Assembly: GCA_023258955.1 (NCBI GenBank)
Contig: JAHFRE010000001.1
Coordinates: 1 to 64,000, forward strand
Source: Sterolibacterium sp.
GTDB lineage: Bacteria; Pseudomonadota; Gammaproteobacteria; Burkholderiales; Rhodocyclaceae
DNA length: 64,000 nucleotides
Direction: 5' to 3'
Shown: positions 16,811 to 25,245 of the stretch, piece by piece
Numbering within the stretch: the first letter of the stretch is position 1
Layout of the letters: every line of letters starts with the position of its first letter
Translations under genes and position numbers: made by a program
Notes under the pieces: model-generated
What the model was told of the DNA's origin: nothing
The model's database searches: none
Seen by the model: the letters and a program-made list of their open reading frames with translations, nothing else

Positions 16811-17800
16811 GTGAGCAAACTGAGATTGAGCTTCGCCTGCTGGAACTACGATCGGACCCGCAGCCTCCTGGAAGGCCGTGTTCAGCCCGACGGCATCGAC
16901 CTGAACTACCTTTCCATGCCGGTCGAAGAGACCTTCTTCCGCATGCTGCGCAACCGCGAATTCGACGTCGCCGAAATGTCTCTGTCGTCCTACACGGTTT
17001 CATTGTTCAAGGACAGTCCGTTCATCGCCATCCCGATCTTCCCCTCGCGCTTCTTCCGCCACTCTTGCATCTACGTCAACGCCGACAGCGGCATCCGCGA
17101 ACCGAAGGATCTGATCGGCAAGCGCGTCGGCAATCCGGAATACCAGATGACCGCGCCGGTCTGGATTCGGGGCGTACTCGCTGACGAATACGCCGTTCCG
17201 GTCAACAGTGTCCGCTACTTCACCGGCGGCGAGGAAGAACCGGGTCGCCCGGAAAAGCTCAAGCTGGACCTTCCCGCCGACATCCGGGTGGAGGCCATCG
17301 GCGCGACGCAGACGCTGTCGGCGATGTTGGCCAGCGGCGAGATCGACGCCCTGTACACGGCGCGCATGCCGTCCACCTTCCGCAGCGGCGGCGGCAAGGT
17401 CAAGCGGCTGTTCGCGGACTACGTGCCGGTCGAGCAGGACTATTTCCGGCGCACTGGCATCTTCCCGATCATGCATACGGTGGTGATCAGGCGCGAGCTC
17501 TATGAGCAGAACCGCTGGGTGGCGCAATCGCTGTACAAGGCTTTCTGCCAGGCGCAGCAGGAGACCTACCAGGATCTCTACGAGACCGCGGCGCTGAAGA
17601 CTATGCTGCCCTGGCTGACCGCTCACGTCGAGCAGACGCGGCGGCAAATGGGCGACGACTTCTGGCCCTACGGCTACGAGAAGAACAAGGCGACCCTGAC
17701 CACCTTTCTGCGCTATTCGTTCGAGCAGGGCTTGTCCAAGCGTCTGCTCGAGCCGGAACAGCTGTTCGCGGCGGAGACGCTGGAGTCCTTCAAGATTTGA
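16811..17800 (+). CDS. Substrate-binding protein-like, 4,5-dihydroxyphthalate decarboxylase-related family
   Basis: A 329-residue protein of the type II periplasmic-binding fold. The opening LRLSFACWNYDRTRSLLEGR and the internal GEIDALYTARMPSTF match proteins often annotated as 4,5-dihydroxyphthalate decarboxylase, a name carried over from Pht5 that most relatives probably do not deserve. No signal peptide is visible with either start, so it may be cytoplasmic or leave by another route. GTG 16811 (with ACAGGA 8 bases upstream) is preferred over GTG 16793. It lies between the IclR gene and eutA2, so it could be an enzyme or a ligand-binding partner in the pathway. Confidence 0.65.
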   Translation: MSKLRLSFACWNYDRTRSLLEGRVQPDGIDLNYLSMPVEETFFRMLRNREFDVAEMSLSSYTVSLFKDSPFIAIPIFPSRFFRHSCIYVNADSGIREPKDLIGKRVGNPEYQMTAPVWIRGVLADEYAVPVNSVRYFTGGEEEPGRPEKLKLDLPADIRVEAIGATQTLSAMLASGEIDALYTARMPSTFRSGGGKVKRLFADYVPVEQDYFRRTGIFPIMHTVVIRRELYEQNRWVAQSLYKAFCQAQQETYQDLYETAALKTMLPWLTAHVEQTRRQMGDDFWPYGYEKNKATLTTFLRYSFEQGLSKRLLEPEQLFAAETLESFKI

Positions 17801-17832
17801 GTCGACGCACAACCACCACGGTCGCAACCTCC

Positions 17833-19575
17833 ATGACGGACAAGCCAGAGCAAGGCCCCAAGCGCAGCCACCAGCTGGCCGATCATCAGTACGGCGAGGA
17901 GTTCAATCACGTGCACGGCGACGACTGCGAAGCCGATCACGATCACGACGACTTCGACCTCGCCGCCGGTGCGCTGGAGGAAAACCCGATCTGGCTGCAG
18001 GATCACGTGTCGCTGGTCAGCGTCGGCATCGACATCGGCTCCTCCGGCACCCAGGTGATCTTCTCGCGTATCGCGCTACGGCGCCTCGGCGAGGATCTGT
18101 CGAGCCGCTATTTTGTGGTGGCTCGCGATACCCTGTATCAGTCGCCGGTGGCGCTGACCCCCTACCAAAGCGAGAGCCGCATCGACGAAGCCGGCCTCGG
18201 GGCGATCATCGACCAGGCCTACCAGGCTGCCGGCTTGCATCCCGACAACATCGACAGCGGTGCCGTCATCCTCACCGGCGAAGCGCTGCGGCGGGAAAAC
18301 GCCGAGGCGATCGCCGGCGTCTTGGCAGAGCAGGGCGGCGAGTTCGTCTGCGCCGCCGCCGGCCATCACATGGAAGCGATGCTGGCGGCCTATGGTTCCG
18401 GTGCCGCCCGCGTCTCCCACGATCAGGGCAAGCGGCTGCTCAACGTCGACATCGGCGGCGGTACCACCAAGCTGGCCATCGTCGAAGCCGGCAAGGTGCT
18501 AGCGACCGCCGCATTGCACATCGGCGGCCGCTTGCAGGTGGTCGATAACCAGGGCCGCATCGTGCGCCTCGATCCGGCCGGCGCCCATCTGGCGCGCGCG
18601 GCGGGTATGGCCTGGCAGCTCGGTGACGAGGCGTCGCCAGAGGCGCTGCAGCGGCTGGCCGAAGCGATGGCCGCGACCTTGCTGGCGGCGCTCGGCGCGC
18701 CGCCGCTGCCGCACGACATCGAGCAGCTGTATCTGACCGAGCCGCTCGCCGAGCTCGGTGCGATCGAGGGCGTGATGTTCTCCGGCGGCGTCGCCGAGTA
18801 CGTGTACGGCCGCGAGGCGCGAGATTTCGGCGACATGGGACGCTTGCTGGGAACCGCCCTGCGCCGGCGCATCGATGCCGGAGCGCTGCCGTGGCCACTG
18901 TTGGCGGCCGGGGAATGCATCCGCGCCACGGCGCTGGGTGCCTCCGAGTACTCGATCCAGTTGAGCGGCAACACCACCTTCATCTCCAGCCCGGGCAAGC
19001 TGCTGCCGCGGCGCAATTTGCAGGTGCTGCAGCCGAGCTACGACTGCAGCGGCGCCATCGATCCGGCAGCGCTGGCGCGAGCGATTCGTGGCCACTTCAA
19101 GGCCTTCGACCTGGTCGAAGGGGGGTGCGAAGTCGCTCTGGCTTTTCGTTGGAGCGGTCCGCCCGCCTACCAGCGGGTTGCCGCCTTCGCTGCCGGCATC
19201 GTCCAGGCCATGGCCGCAACCCTCGCCCAGAAGCGACCGCTGTACCTGATCCTCGATGGCGATCTGGCGCACACCCTGGGGAGCTTGCTGCGCGAAGAGT
19301 TGGGCGTCGCCAGCGAGATTCTGGTGATCGACGGCATCATGCTCATGGACTTCGATTACGTCGATTTGGGTCGCATCCGCATGCCTTCGCAAACGGTGCC
19401 GGTGACGGTCAAGTCGCTGGTCTTCAGCCAGGATCCGCGCACCCTGCTGGGCAAGGCGCGTAGCGCGCCGAAATACCGGCCGCACGGCCACGATCACGGC
19501 CACGATCACGACGGCGGGACGCATCAGCACCCGCACCCGGCGGCATTTGCCGCAGCCAAAAAGCCGCGCTCCTAG
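17833..19575 (+). CDS. EutA-like ATPase, copy 2, with histidine-rich N- and C-termini
   Basis: A 580-residue EutA-family ASKHA ATPase, about 75 residues longer than the other two. The core has GIDIGSSGTQVIFSRI, NVDIGGGTTKLAIV and FSGGVAEYVYG. The extra length is at the ends: residues about 13-45 hold HVHGDDCEADHDHDD and the last 30 residues hold HGHDHGHDHDGGTHQHPHP. Such tails resemble the metal-storage tails of HypB, UreE and CooJ, which deliver nickel or zinc to enzymes. With the NiCoT permease two genes upstream, a metal-insertion or cofactor-repair role is plausible but unproven. ATG 17833 is chosen; a TTG at 17797 overlapping the previous stop is an alternative. Confidence 0.8.
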   Translation: MTDKPEQGPKRSHQLADHQYGEEFNHVHGDDCEADHDHDDFDLAAGALEENPIWLQDHVSLVSVGIDIGSSGTQVIFSRIALRRLGEDLSSRYFVVARDTLYQSPVALTPYQSESRIDEAGLGAIIDQAYQAAGLHPDNIDSGAVILTGEALRRENAEAIAGVLAEQGGEFVCAAAGHHMEAMLAAYGSGAARVSHDQGKRLLNVDIGGGTTKLAIVEAGKVLATAALHIGGRLQVVDNQGRIVRLDPAGAHLARAAGMAWQLGDEASPEALQRLAEAMAATLLAALGAPPLPHDIEQLYLTEPLAELGAIEGVMFSGGVAEYVYGREARDFGDMGRLLGTALRRRIDAGALPWPLLAAGECIRATALGASEYSIQLSGNTTFISSPGKLLPRRNLQVLQPSYDCSGAIDPAALARAIRGHFKAFDLVEGGCEVALAFRWSGPPAYQRVAAFAAGIVQAMAATLAQKRPLYLILDGDLAHTLGSLLREELGVASEILVIDGIMLMDFDYVDLGRIRMPSQTVPVTVKSLVFSQDPRTLLGKARSAPKYRPHGHDHGHDHDGGTHQHPHPAAFAAAKKPRS

Positions 19576-19591
19576 AAACAACACTGATGAG

Positions 19592-19620
19592 TTGACATTG
19601 ATCGCGTGGACCGGTACTTT
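19592..19620 (+). promoter_or_regulatory. Sigma70-type promoter of the ABC transporter-cupin operon
   Basis: A perfect -35 TTGACA (19592-19597), 17-base spacer and TACTTT at 19615-19620. It lies just after eutA2 and about 115 bases before the permease start, with an inverted repeat over and after the -10 box. Confidence 0.6.
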
Positions 19621-19650
19621 GCGCTGTCTTTCTATACAGACTACCGGTCC
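19608..19650 (+). repeat. Inverted repeat GGACCGGTA / TACCGGTCC overlapping the -10 region
   Basis: Nine-base perfect arms at 19608-19616 and 19642-19650 separated by 25 bases. The left arm overlaps the -10 box of the promoter and the right arm overlaps the IclR-type dyad at 19646. It could be a second operator pair or an RNA hairpin at the transcript start. Confidence 0.6.
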
Positions 19651-19662
19651 GCATAGCGGAAC
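19646..19662 (+). promoter_or_regulatory. Operator-like dyad (site 3 of 4)
   Basis: GGTCCGCATAGCGGAAC shares 12 of 17 positions with the 7659 site and contains its own perfect dyad TCCGC-ata-GCGGA. It lies 26 bases after the predicted -10 box, similar to sites 1 and 4. Confidence 0.55.
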
Positions 19663-19736
19663 AGTCAAAGAGGCGCAAGAAGACAACCCGCCACCAAGAA
19701 AGCGGGAAGACAACACGGCAACCCGAGGAGGACGAG

Positions 19737-21482
19737 TTGGAGGTGGTCGGGAAATATGTTGGCGTGCCAGCGACTCAGGGCAGAGGCTGGCATAGCTTCG
19801 ATTTGAAATGGCTGGTCATCGGCAGCAGCGTCGCGGTGGTTGCCTACCTGGCACTGATGCCGCTGGGCTTTCTGCTCTGGCAGAGCTTCTTCACGCCGCA
19901 GACCGCCACCAAGGCGGCTGAATTCACCTACGACAACTACCTCACCGCCTATTCCAGCAGCGAGACGCTGAAGCTGTTCTTCACTTCGCTGCGCTTCGCC
20001 ACCGGCACCTCGATCTTCTCATTCATCGTCGGCACCCTCCTGGCGTGGATGAACGAGCGCACCAATACGCCGCTGAAGCCGCTGTTCTTTGCCTTGTCGA
20101 TCATTCCCCTGATCATCCCCGGGGTGCTGTTCACCGTCGCCTGGATCATGCTCGCCAGTCCGAAGATCGGCATCGTCAACCTGCTGTTGCAGGAGCTCTT
20201 CAATACCGACTACGTCTTCGTCAACATCTATTCGATCTGGGGCATGATCTGGGTCGACGGCCTGCACTACTCGTCGATGGCCTTCCTGATCATGAGCGCG
20301 GCCTTCCGCTCGATGGATCCATCGCTCGAGGAGTCGGCGATGATGAGCGGCGCCAGCGTGCCGCAGGTCGCCTGGCACATCACCCTGAAGCTGACCTGGC
20401 CGGCGATCTTTGCCACCCTGCTGATCCTCTTCGTGCGTTCCATCGAATCGTTCGAGGTGCCGGCCCTGCTCGGCCTGCCGGTGGGCATCCAGGTATTCAC
20501 CTCGTCGATCTACCAGGCCATCCATCAGTATCCGAGCAAGATCGGCCTGGCGTCCTCCTACGCCGTGACGCTGCTGATGATCACCACCATCGGCATCTAC
20601 TGCCAGTCGAAGCTGTCCGGTCAGGGCAACAAGTATTCGACCGTGACCGGCAAGGGCTTTCGCCCGCGGGCGATGGACCTGGGCGGCTGGCGCTACGTGA
20701 CGGCAACCGTCTTCCTGCTCTATTTCTCCCTGATCGTGGTTTTGCCCTTCCTGGTGCTGCTCTGGTCGTCGCTGCAGAAGTTCTACAGCGTGCCGTCGCT
20801 GGCGGCCCTGCACAACCTCAGCTTCGACGCCTACGCCTTCATCCTCACCTATCCGACGCTCGCTAGCGCCGTGACCAACAGCCTGATCCTGGCGGTCGGT
20901 TGCGCCACCCTGGTGATGCTGCTGACCTCGGTGATCTGCTGGATCGTGGTCAAGACCAAGCTGCCCGGGCGCTGGATCCTCGACAATCTGGCCTCCCTGC
21001 CGATGGTCTTTCCGGGCCTGGTGCTGGGCCTGGCGATCATGATCTTCTACCTCAACTTCGACATCGGCATCTACGGCACGATGTGGATCATGTTCATCGC
21101 CTACGTCACGCGCTTCATGCCTTACGGCTTGCGCTACAACACCACCTCGATGCTGCAGATCCACAAGGAGCTGGAAGAGTCGGCAGCGATGAGCGGTGCC
21201 TCCTGGGGCACCACCTTCTGGCGGATCATCGTGCCCCTGCTGAAGCCGGGTCTGATGGCCGGCTGGATCTACATCATGATCGTCTCGATCCGCGAGCTGT
21301 CGACCTCGATCCTGCTCTACAGCCCTGGCACCGAAGTGGTCTCGGTGCTGATCTGGGAGCTGTGGGAAAACGGCCAGTACGTCGAACTGTCGGCGCTCGG
21401 GGTGATGTTCATCATCGCCTTGTTCATGCTGGTCATGGCGGCCCAGCTGGTCGGCAAGCGATTCGGCGTCAAGGAGGACTGA
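19737..21482 (+). CDS. ABC transporter permease, ferric/polyamine type, two fused domains (FbpB-like)
   Basis: A 581-residue inner-membrane protein with about twelve segments and two permease modules, each with the EAA-type loop (LEESAMMSGASVPQVAWHIT in the first, LEESAAMSGASWGTTFWRII in the second). The fused double permease is standard for FbpB/SfuB-type ferric and related transporters. The start is probably TTG 19737, five bases after AGGAGG; a GTG at 19743 is also possible. It has an ATPase partner next door but no binding-protein gene in its operon. Four related binding proteins lie at 11624, 13945, 38867 and 39988. Confidence 0.88.
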   Translation: MEVVGKYVGVPATQGRGWHSFDLKWLVIGSSVAVVAYLALMPLGFLLWQSFFTPQTATKAAEFTYDNYLTAYSSSETLKLFFTSLRFATGTSIFSFIVGTLLAWMNERTNTPLKPLFFALSIIPLIIPGVLFTVAWIMLASPKIGIVNLLLQELFNTDYVFVNIYSIWGMIWVDGLHYSSMAFLIMSAAFRSMDPSLEESAMMSGASVPQVAWHITLKLTWPAIFATLLILFVRSIESFEVPALLGLPVGIQVFTSSIYQAIHQYPSKIGLASSYAVTLLMITTIGIYCQSKLSGQGNKYSTVTGKGFRPRAMDLGGWRYVTATVFLLYFSLIVVLPFLVLLWSSLQKFYSVPSLAALHNLSFDAYAFILTYPTLASAVTNSLILAVGCATLVMLLTSVICWIVVKTKLPGRWILDNLASLPMVFPGLVLGLAIMIFYLNFDIGIYGTMWIMFIAYVTRFMPYGLRYNTTSMLQIHKELEESAAMSGASWGTTFWRIIVPLLKPGLMAGWIYIMIVSIRELSTSILLYSPGTEVVSVLIWELWENGQYVELSALGVMFIIALFMLVMAAQLVGKRFGVKED

Positions 21483-21489
21483 AAACAAC

Positions 21490-22614
21490 ATGCTGAAGGT
21501 CAATGCTCTATACACGGAATATCCGAACGACAAGGGTGAGATCGTCAAGGCGGCGCAGAACGTCAGCTTCGAGGTGCCGGAGGGCAAGCTGTTCACCCTG
21601 CTCGGCCCGAGCGGCTGCGGCAAGACCACCACGCTGCGCTCGATCGCCGGGCTGGAGCGACCGCGCGCCGGCGAGATTTCCGTGGACGGGGTCGCCGTGT
21701 ATTCCTCGGAGCAGGGCATCTTCCTGCCGCCGAACAAGCGCAACTTCGGCATGGTGTTCCAGTCCTACGCGATCTGGCCGCACATGAACGTGTTCCAGAA
21801 CGCCGCTTTTCCGCTGCGCGTCGGCACACGCAAATTCACCAAGAAAGAGATCGAAGAGAAGGTGATGCGGGTGTTGACCGCCGTCGGCCTCGAGCAATTC
21901 GCCGACCGCGAGGCGACCAAGATGTCGGGTGGCCAGCAGCAAAGGCTGGCGCTGGCGCGGGCGCTGGTGATGGAACCGAAGCTGTTGTTGCTCGACGAGC
22001 CGCTGTCGAATCTCGACGCCAAGCTGCGCGAGCGGATGCGCTTCGAGTTGAAGCGGATGCAGCGCGAGCTGCGCCTGACGACCGTCTATGTGACCCACGA
22101 CCAGGGCGAAGCGCTGGCGCTGTCGCACGAGATCGCGGTGATGAGCGCCGGTCACGTGGTGCAGATCGGTTCGCCGCGCGACATCTACGAACGCCCGCGC
22201 AACAAGTTCGTCGCCGACTTCGTCGGCCTCACCAATTTTCTCGATGCCACGGTCGAGGCGCCGGACCCCGCGCACGACGACGGCTATCGCGTCAATTCTT
22301 GCATCGGCCAGCTCAGCGTCACCTCCATGGACAAATTCGCCAAGGGCGACACGGTGCTGGTCTCGGTGCGCCCGGAAGACATCGAGTTGTACGAAACGCG
22401 CCCCGCCGGTCCCAACGTCATCGAAGGCCGCGTCGATTTCAAGGTCTTCCTCGGCGAGTACATGGACTACCAGATCAAGATCGGCGATCGCCAGATTCTG
22501 GCGCGGACCCATCCCTCGTTCAAGTCGCCGGTGGGCGAAAGCGTCTACCTGAAGATGCATCCCGGCAAGTGCATCACCATTCAAGACAATACCCAATACC
22601 GGAAGGCGGCCTGA
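21490..22614 (+). CDS. ABC transporter ATP-binding protein, ferric/polyamine type (FbpC/PotA-like)
   Basis: A 374-residue ATPase: Walker A GPSGCGKTTTL, signature MSGGQQQRLALARAL, Walker B LLLLDEPLSNLDAKLRE, then a C-terminal TOBE-like regulatory domain from about residue 245 (VLVSVRPEDIELYE). It pairs with the preceding double permease; the ATG lies 12 bases after AAGGAGG and 7 bases after the permease stop. The next gene, a small cupin, follows after 2 bases, so the transporter and cupins are co-expressed. Confidence 0.9.
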   Translation: MLKVNALYTEYPNDKGEIVKAAQNVSFEVPEGKLFTLLGPSGCGKTTTLRSIAGLERPRAGEISVDGVAVYSSEQGIFLPPNKRNFGMVFQSYAIWPHMNVFQNAAFPLRVGTRKFTKKEIEEKVMRVLTAVGLEQFADREATKMSGGQQQRLALARALVMEPKLLLLDEPLSNLDAKLRERMRFELKRMQRELRLTTVYVTHDQGEALALSHEIAVMSAGHVVQIGSPRDIYERPRNKFVADFVGLTNFLDATVEAPDPAHDDGYRVNSCIGQLSVTSMDKFAKGDTVLVSVRPEDIELYETRPAGPNVIEGRVDFKVFLGEYMDYQIKIGDRQILARTHPSFKSPVGESVYLKMHPGKCITIQDNTQYRKAA

Positions 22615-22616
22615 TC

Positions 22617-23171
22617 ATGGCGCAAGAACCGCTGTACCACAGCAAGAAGGATCGCGTCTTCGTTCGCGCCATCGCCGGTGCCTACAACCTCAAGGAGGAG
22701 TTGGCCAGGCTGCGCGCCCAGCCGCGGGTGCGCCGCGCCAAGGAGATCAAGTTCGTCGATGGACCGCAGGCCTACAGCCGGCACTATGTTGAACCGAAGG
22801 ACGGGATCACCCAGACCTTCCATCTGCACCTCGAAGAGTACGGCCCCGGTGGCAAGTCGCAAAAGCACGGTCACGTCAACGAGGCCGCCTTCTACATCCT
22901 CGATGGCAACGGTTACGAAATCCACGACGGCGTTCGCTACGACTGGAGCGCTGGCGACGTCGCCATCGTGCACAACAACTGCGTGCATCAGCATTTCAAC
23001 GCCGATGCGGCGAAGCCGGCGCGCGCGCTGGTGATCAAGACCAAGCCGATGTACCTGTTCATGAACATGCTCTTCCAGTATCAGGTGGAGCCGCGTCCGC
23101 CACTGCCGGCACCGGGCGGCGAGGGTTTCGCGGTGCGGGAAGAGGAAGAGAATTTCAACCACGCCGACTAG
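22617..23171 (+). CDS. Small cupin-domain protein A (184 aa)
   Basis: A single-barrel cupin of 184 residues. Its first motif is KHGHVNEAAFYILDGNGYE, with the complete HxH...E metal-ligand set, and its second motif is VHNNCVHQHFN, supplying the fourth ligand. The N-terminus YHSKKDRVFVRAIAGAYNLK is shared with a paralogue at 26589 on the other side of the porin gene. Canonical ligands suggest an active metal site. The reaction is unknown; small cupins of this sort include dioxygenases, isomerases and decarboxylases. It starts two bases after the ATPase stop. Confidence 0.82.
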   Translation: MAQEPLYHSKKDRVFVRAIAGAYNLKEELARLRAQPRVRRAKEIKFVDGPQAYSRHYVEPKDGITQTFHLHLEEYGPGGKSQKHGHVNEAAFYILDGNGYEIHDGVRYDWSAGDVAIVHNNCVHQHFNADAAKPARALVIKTKPMYLFMNMLFQYQVEPRPPLPAPGGEGFAVREEEENFNHAD

Positions 23172-23238
23172 TGCCCGAAGCGGTAGCCAGGGTGGTGGGC
23201 GGCGCAAAGCAACGAATCACAGCACAAGGAGATTGAAG

Positions 23239-23838
23239 ATGGCATGGGGCGAATCGAAAGCCTGGATGACGGGCAGCGAAAACCAGCAGCTGTATCAGGA
23301 TCTGCTCGACGATGCGGCCGCTGCACCGGCGCGCAACGCCAAGCGCAAGAAGGTCGTGCATCCGCAGGAAATGCCCTGGGACATGGCGCGTCAGGGGCTG
23401 CTCAAGCACCTGCTCAACGAGCAGATGAACACGCGCATGGAATCGGTCGATGCCTACATGCAGATCATCCCGCCGGGCAGTCGCTCGGGCAAGCACCGGC
23501 ATCTGGCCGAGGAATGCCTCTACGTGGTCGAGGGCCGCGGCTACGACCTGCACCAGGACTGCGACGTGGAGATCACCGACACCTACCACTGGAAGGTGCA
23601 GGACGAGGTCAAGCGCTACGAGTGGGAGGCCGGCGACGTTATCTACATCCCGCCAAATACCGTGCATCAGCATTTCAACGCCGACCCGGCGCGGCCGGCG
23701 CGGCTGATCTCGGCGATCAACCGCATCTACGAGAAGTTCGGCCTGAACGATCTGGAGCAGATCGAAGATGCACCGGAATACCAGCCCGGCGTCACCCTCT
23801 CGGCGGAGATCGTGGCGCGCTTGATCAAGCAAAAGTAG
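23239..23838 (+). CDS. Small cupin-domain protein B (199 aa)
   Basis: A 199-residue single cupin. The first motif is GKHRHLAEECLYVVEGRGYD (HxH...E present), the second motif is IPPNTVHQHFN. Residues 1-60 form a charged N-terminal region (KRKKVVHPQEMPWDMA) before the barrel. ATG 23239, preceded by AAGGAG, is preferred over TTG 23233. It sits 67 bases after cupin A and 42 bases before the bicupin at 23881, so three cupins of different build are made from one transcript, which hints at a multi-cupin complex or sequential steps. Confidence 0.82.
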   Translation: MAWGESKAWMTGSENQQLYQDLLDDAAAAPARNAKRKKVVHPQEMPWDMARQGLLKHLLNEQMNTRMESVDAYMQIIPPGSRSGKHRHLAEECLYVVEGRGYDLHQDCDVEITDTYHWKVQDEVKRYEWEAGDVIYIPPNTVHQHFNADPARPARLISAINRIYEKFGLNDLEQIEDAPEYQPGVTLSAEIVARLIKQK

Positions 23839-23880
23839 GTCCGATCGCACCGCTTCAAATTTGAACAGCAGGAGTATCGA

Positions 23881-25020
23881 ATGGCAAAGAACGCATTGGT
23901 ATCAGAAGAAATGGCGAAGAAATTCGCCAGCGAGAAGGAAACGCCTTACAGCCGCTGGGTCGCCGCCGAAGGACTCGACATCATCAGCGCCCACTACGTG
24001 CCCAGCTTGCACACCGTGGCGTTGAAGCCCTGGGCGCGGCGCGGTGGTGCTGGCGTCTTCATCAACCACGAAGCCTCGCGCACTTCGAACGACTGCTACG
24101 TCTGCGAGATTGCGCCAGGCCAGCAGTTGGCGCCGCAACGGCAGTTGTTCGAGGAAATGATCTACGTCCTCGCCGGCCGTGGCTCGACCACGGTGTGGAA
24201 CGATGCCGGGAAGAAGGTGAGCTTCGAATGGCGTGCCGGCTCGCTGTTCGCGATTCCCCTCAACACCAGCTGTCAGCACTTCAACGGCTCCGGCAAGGAG
24301 GCTGCGCGCTTCGTCGCCGTGACCAATGGCCCGCCGGTGATCAACCTGTACGAAGACATCGATTTCGTCTTCAACACCCAGCACGACTTCAAGAACCGCT
24401 TCTCTGGCGAACCCGATTATTTCGACAACAAGGGCGAGCAGAAGGGGCTGCTGCTGGAAACCAACTTCGTCGCCGACGCCATTAACCTGCCCCTGATCAG
24501 CGCCAAGGAGCGCGGCGCCGGCGGTGGCCACATCCGCTTCAACATGGCCAAGGGCTCGATGAACAGCCACATCTCCCAGTTTCCCGTCAGCACCTACAAG
24601 AAGGCCCACTGCCATGGACCCGGCGCCCACGTGATCATCCTCTCCGGCGAGGGCTACAGCCTGATGTGGGCCGAAGGCGAGGAGCCGAAGCGCTACGAAT
24701 GGCACACCGGTTCGATGATCGTGCCGCCCAATATGTGCTACCACCAGCATTTCAACACCGGCACCACGCCGGCGCGCTATCTCGCCTTCAAGCACGAGGT
24801 GGTGTCGATCCGCAACTCGCAGGGCGTGCCCAAGGCCTGGATCAGCAAGCGCGTCGGCGGCGACCAGATCGACTATGCGGACGAGAGCCAGTTGGTTCGC
24901 GATCTGTTCACCAAGGCGCTGGCGCAGCACGGATTGGCGCCGCGCATGGACGATGCCTATGCCGCGGAGCTCGCCGACCTGCCACCGAAGCCGAATGCAG
25001 CAGCAGAGGCGCGGCCGTGA
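23881..25020 (+). CDS. Bicupin protein (379 aa), barrel 1 degenerate
   Basis: A 379-residue double cupin related to those at 7712 and 32560. In barrel 1 the first motif has lost its histidines (APQRQLFEEMIYVLAGRG) although a second-motif CQHFN remains. In barrel 2 the first motif is KKAHCHGPGAHVIILSGEG and the second motif is PPNMCYHQHFN, so a metal site there is likely. This asymmetry suggests one structural and one catalytic barrel. AGGAG precedes the ATG. It is the last gene of the ABC transporter-cupin operon; a stem-loop (25107-25140) follows. Confidence 0.82.
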   Translation: MAKNALVSEEMAKKFASEKETPYSRWVAAEGLDIISAHYVPSLHTVALKPWARRGGAGVFINHEASRTSNDCYVCEIAPGQQLAPQRQLFEEMIYVLAGRGSTTVWNDAGKKVSFEWRAGSLFAIPLNTSCQHFNGSGKEAARFVAVTNGPPVINLYEDIDFVFNTQHDFKNRFSGEPDYFDNKGEQKGLLLETNFVADAINLPLISAKERGAGGGHIRFNMAKGSMNSHISQFPVSTYKKAHCHGPGAHVIILSGEGYSLMWAEGEEPKRYEWHTGSMIVPPNMCYHQHFNTGTTPARYLAFKHEVVSIRNSQGVPKAWISKRVGGDQIDYADESQLVRDLFTKALAQHGLAPRMDDAYAAELADLPPKPNAAAEARP

Positions 25021-25106
25021 TTTCGTCACCTCGGTGCCCCCCTTGGCGAGACCTTGGCCAACGGGAAAGGGGTGCCACGTACTGCTTTTTGCTGTAGCTG
25101 GACGGA

Positions 25107-25140
25107 GCGCCGACAGTTGGTCATTGGGACCAGTCGGTGC
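25107..25140 (+). terminator. Stem-loop after the ABC-cupin operon
   Basis: GCGCCGAC (25107-25114) pairs with GTCGGTGC (25133-25140) with one G-U pair, and TGGTC/GACCA (25118-25122/25128-25132) extends the stem inside. There is no clean U-run after it, so termination is only a guess. Confidence 0.4.
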
Positions 25141-25245
25141 ACCTTGATTGGGAAATTGTCTCTTTTCGTTACTTTTTGTGCTTCAGTTCCGCGGCCGGAT
25201 AGTTGCTAATGCGGTCGTCATCGAATTTTTGAGGAGGAAACAATA

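Noticed and set aside
16811-17800. True 4,5-dihydroxyphthalate decarboxylase
   Set aside because: The resemblance is to a broad binding-protein-like family; no phthalate dioxygenase genes are nearby, so the enzyme name is not justified.
25186-25202. Fifth copy of the 17-bp dyad upstream of the porin
   Set aside because: GTTCCGCGGCCGGATAG matches only the left half and lacks the GAAC right half.
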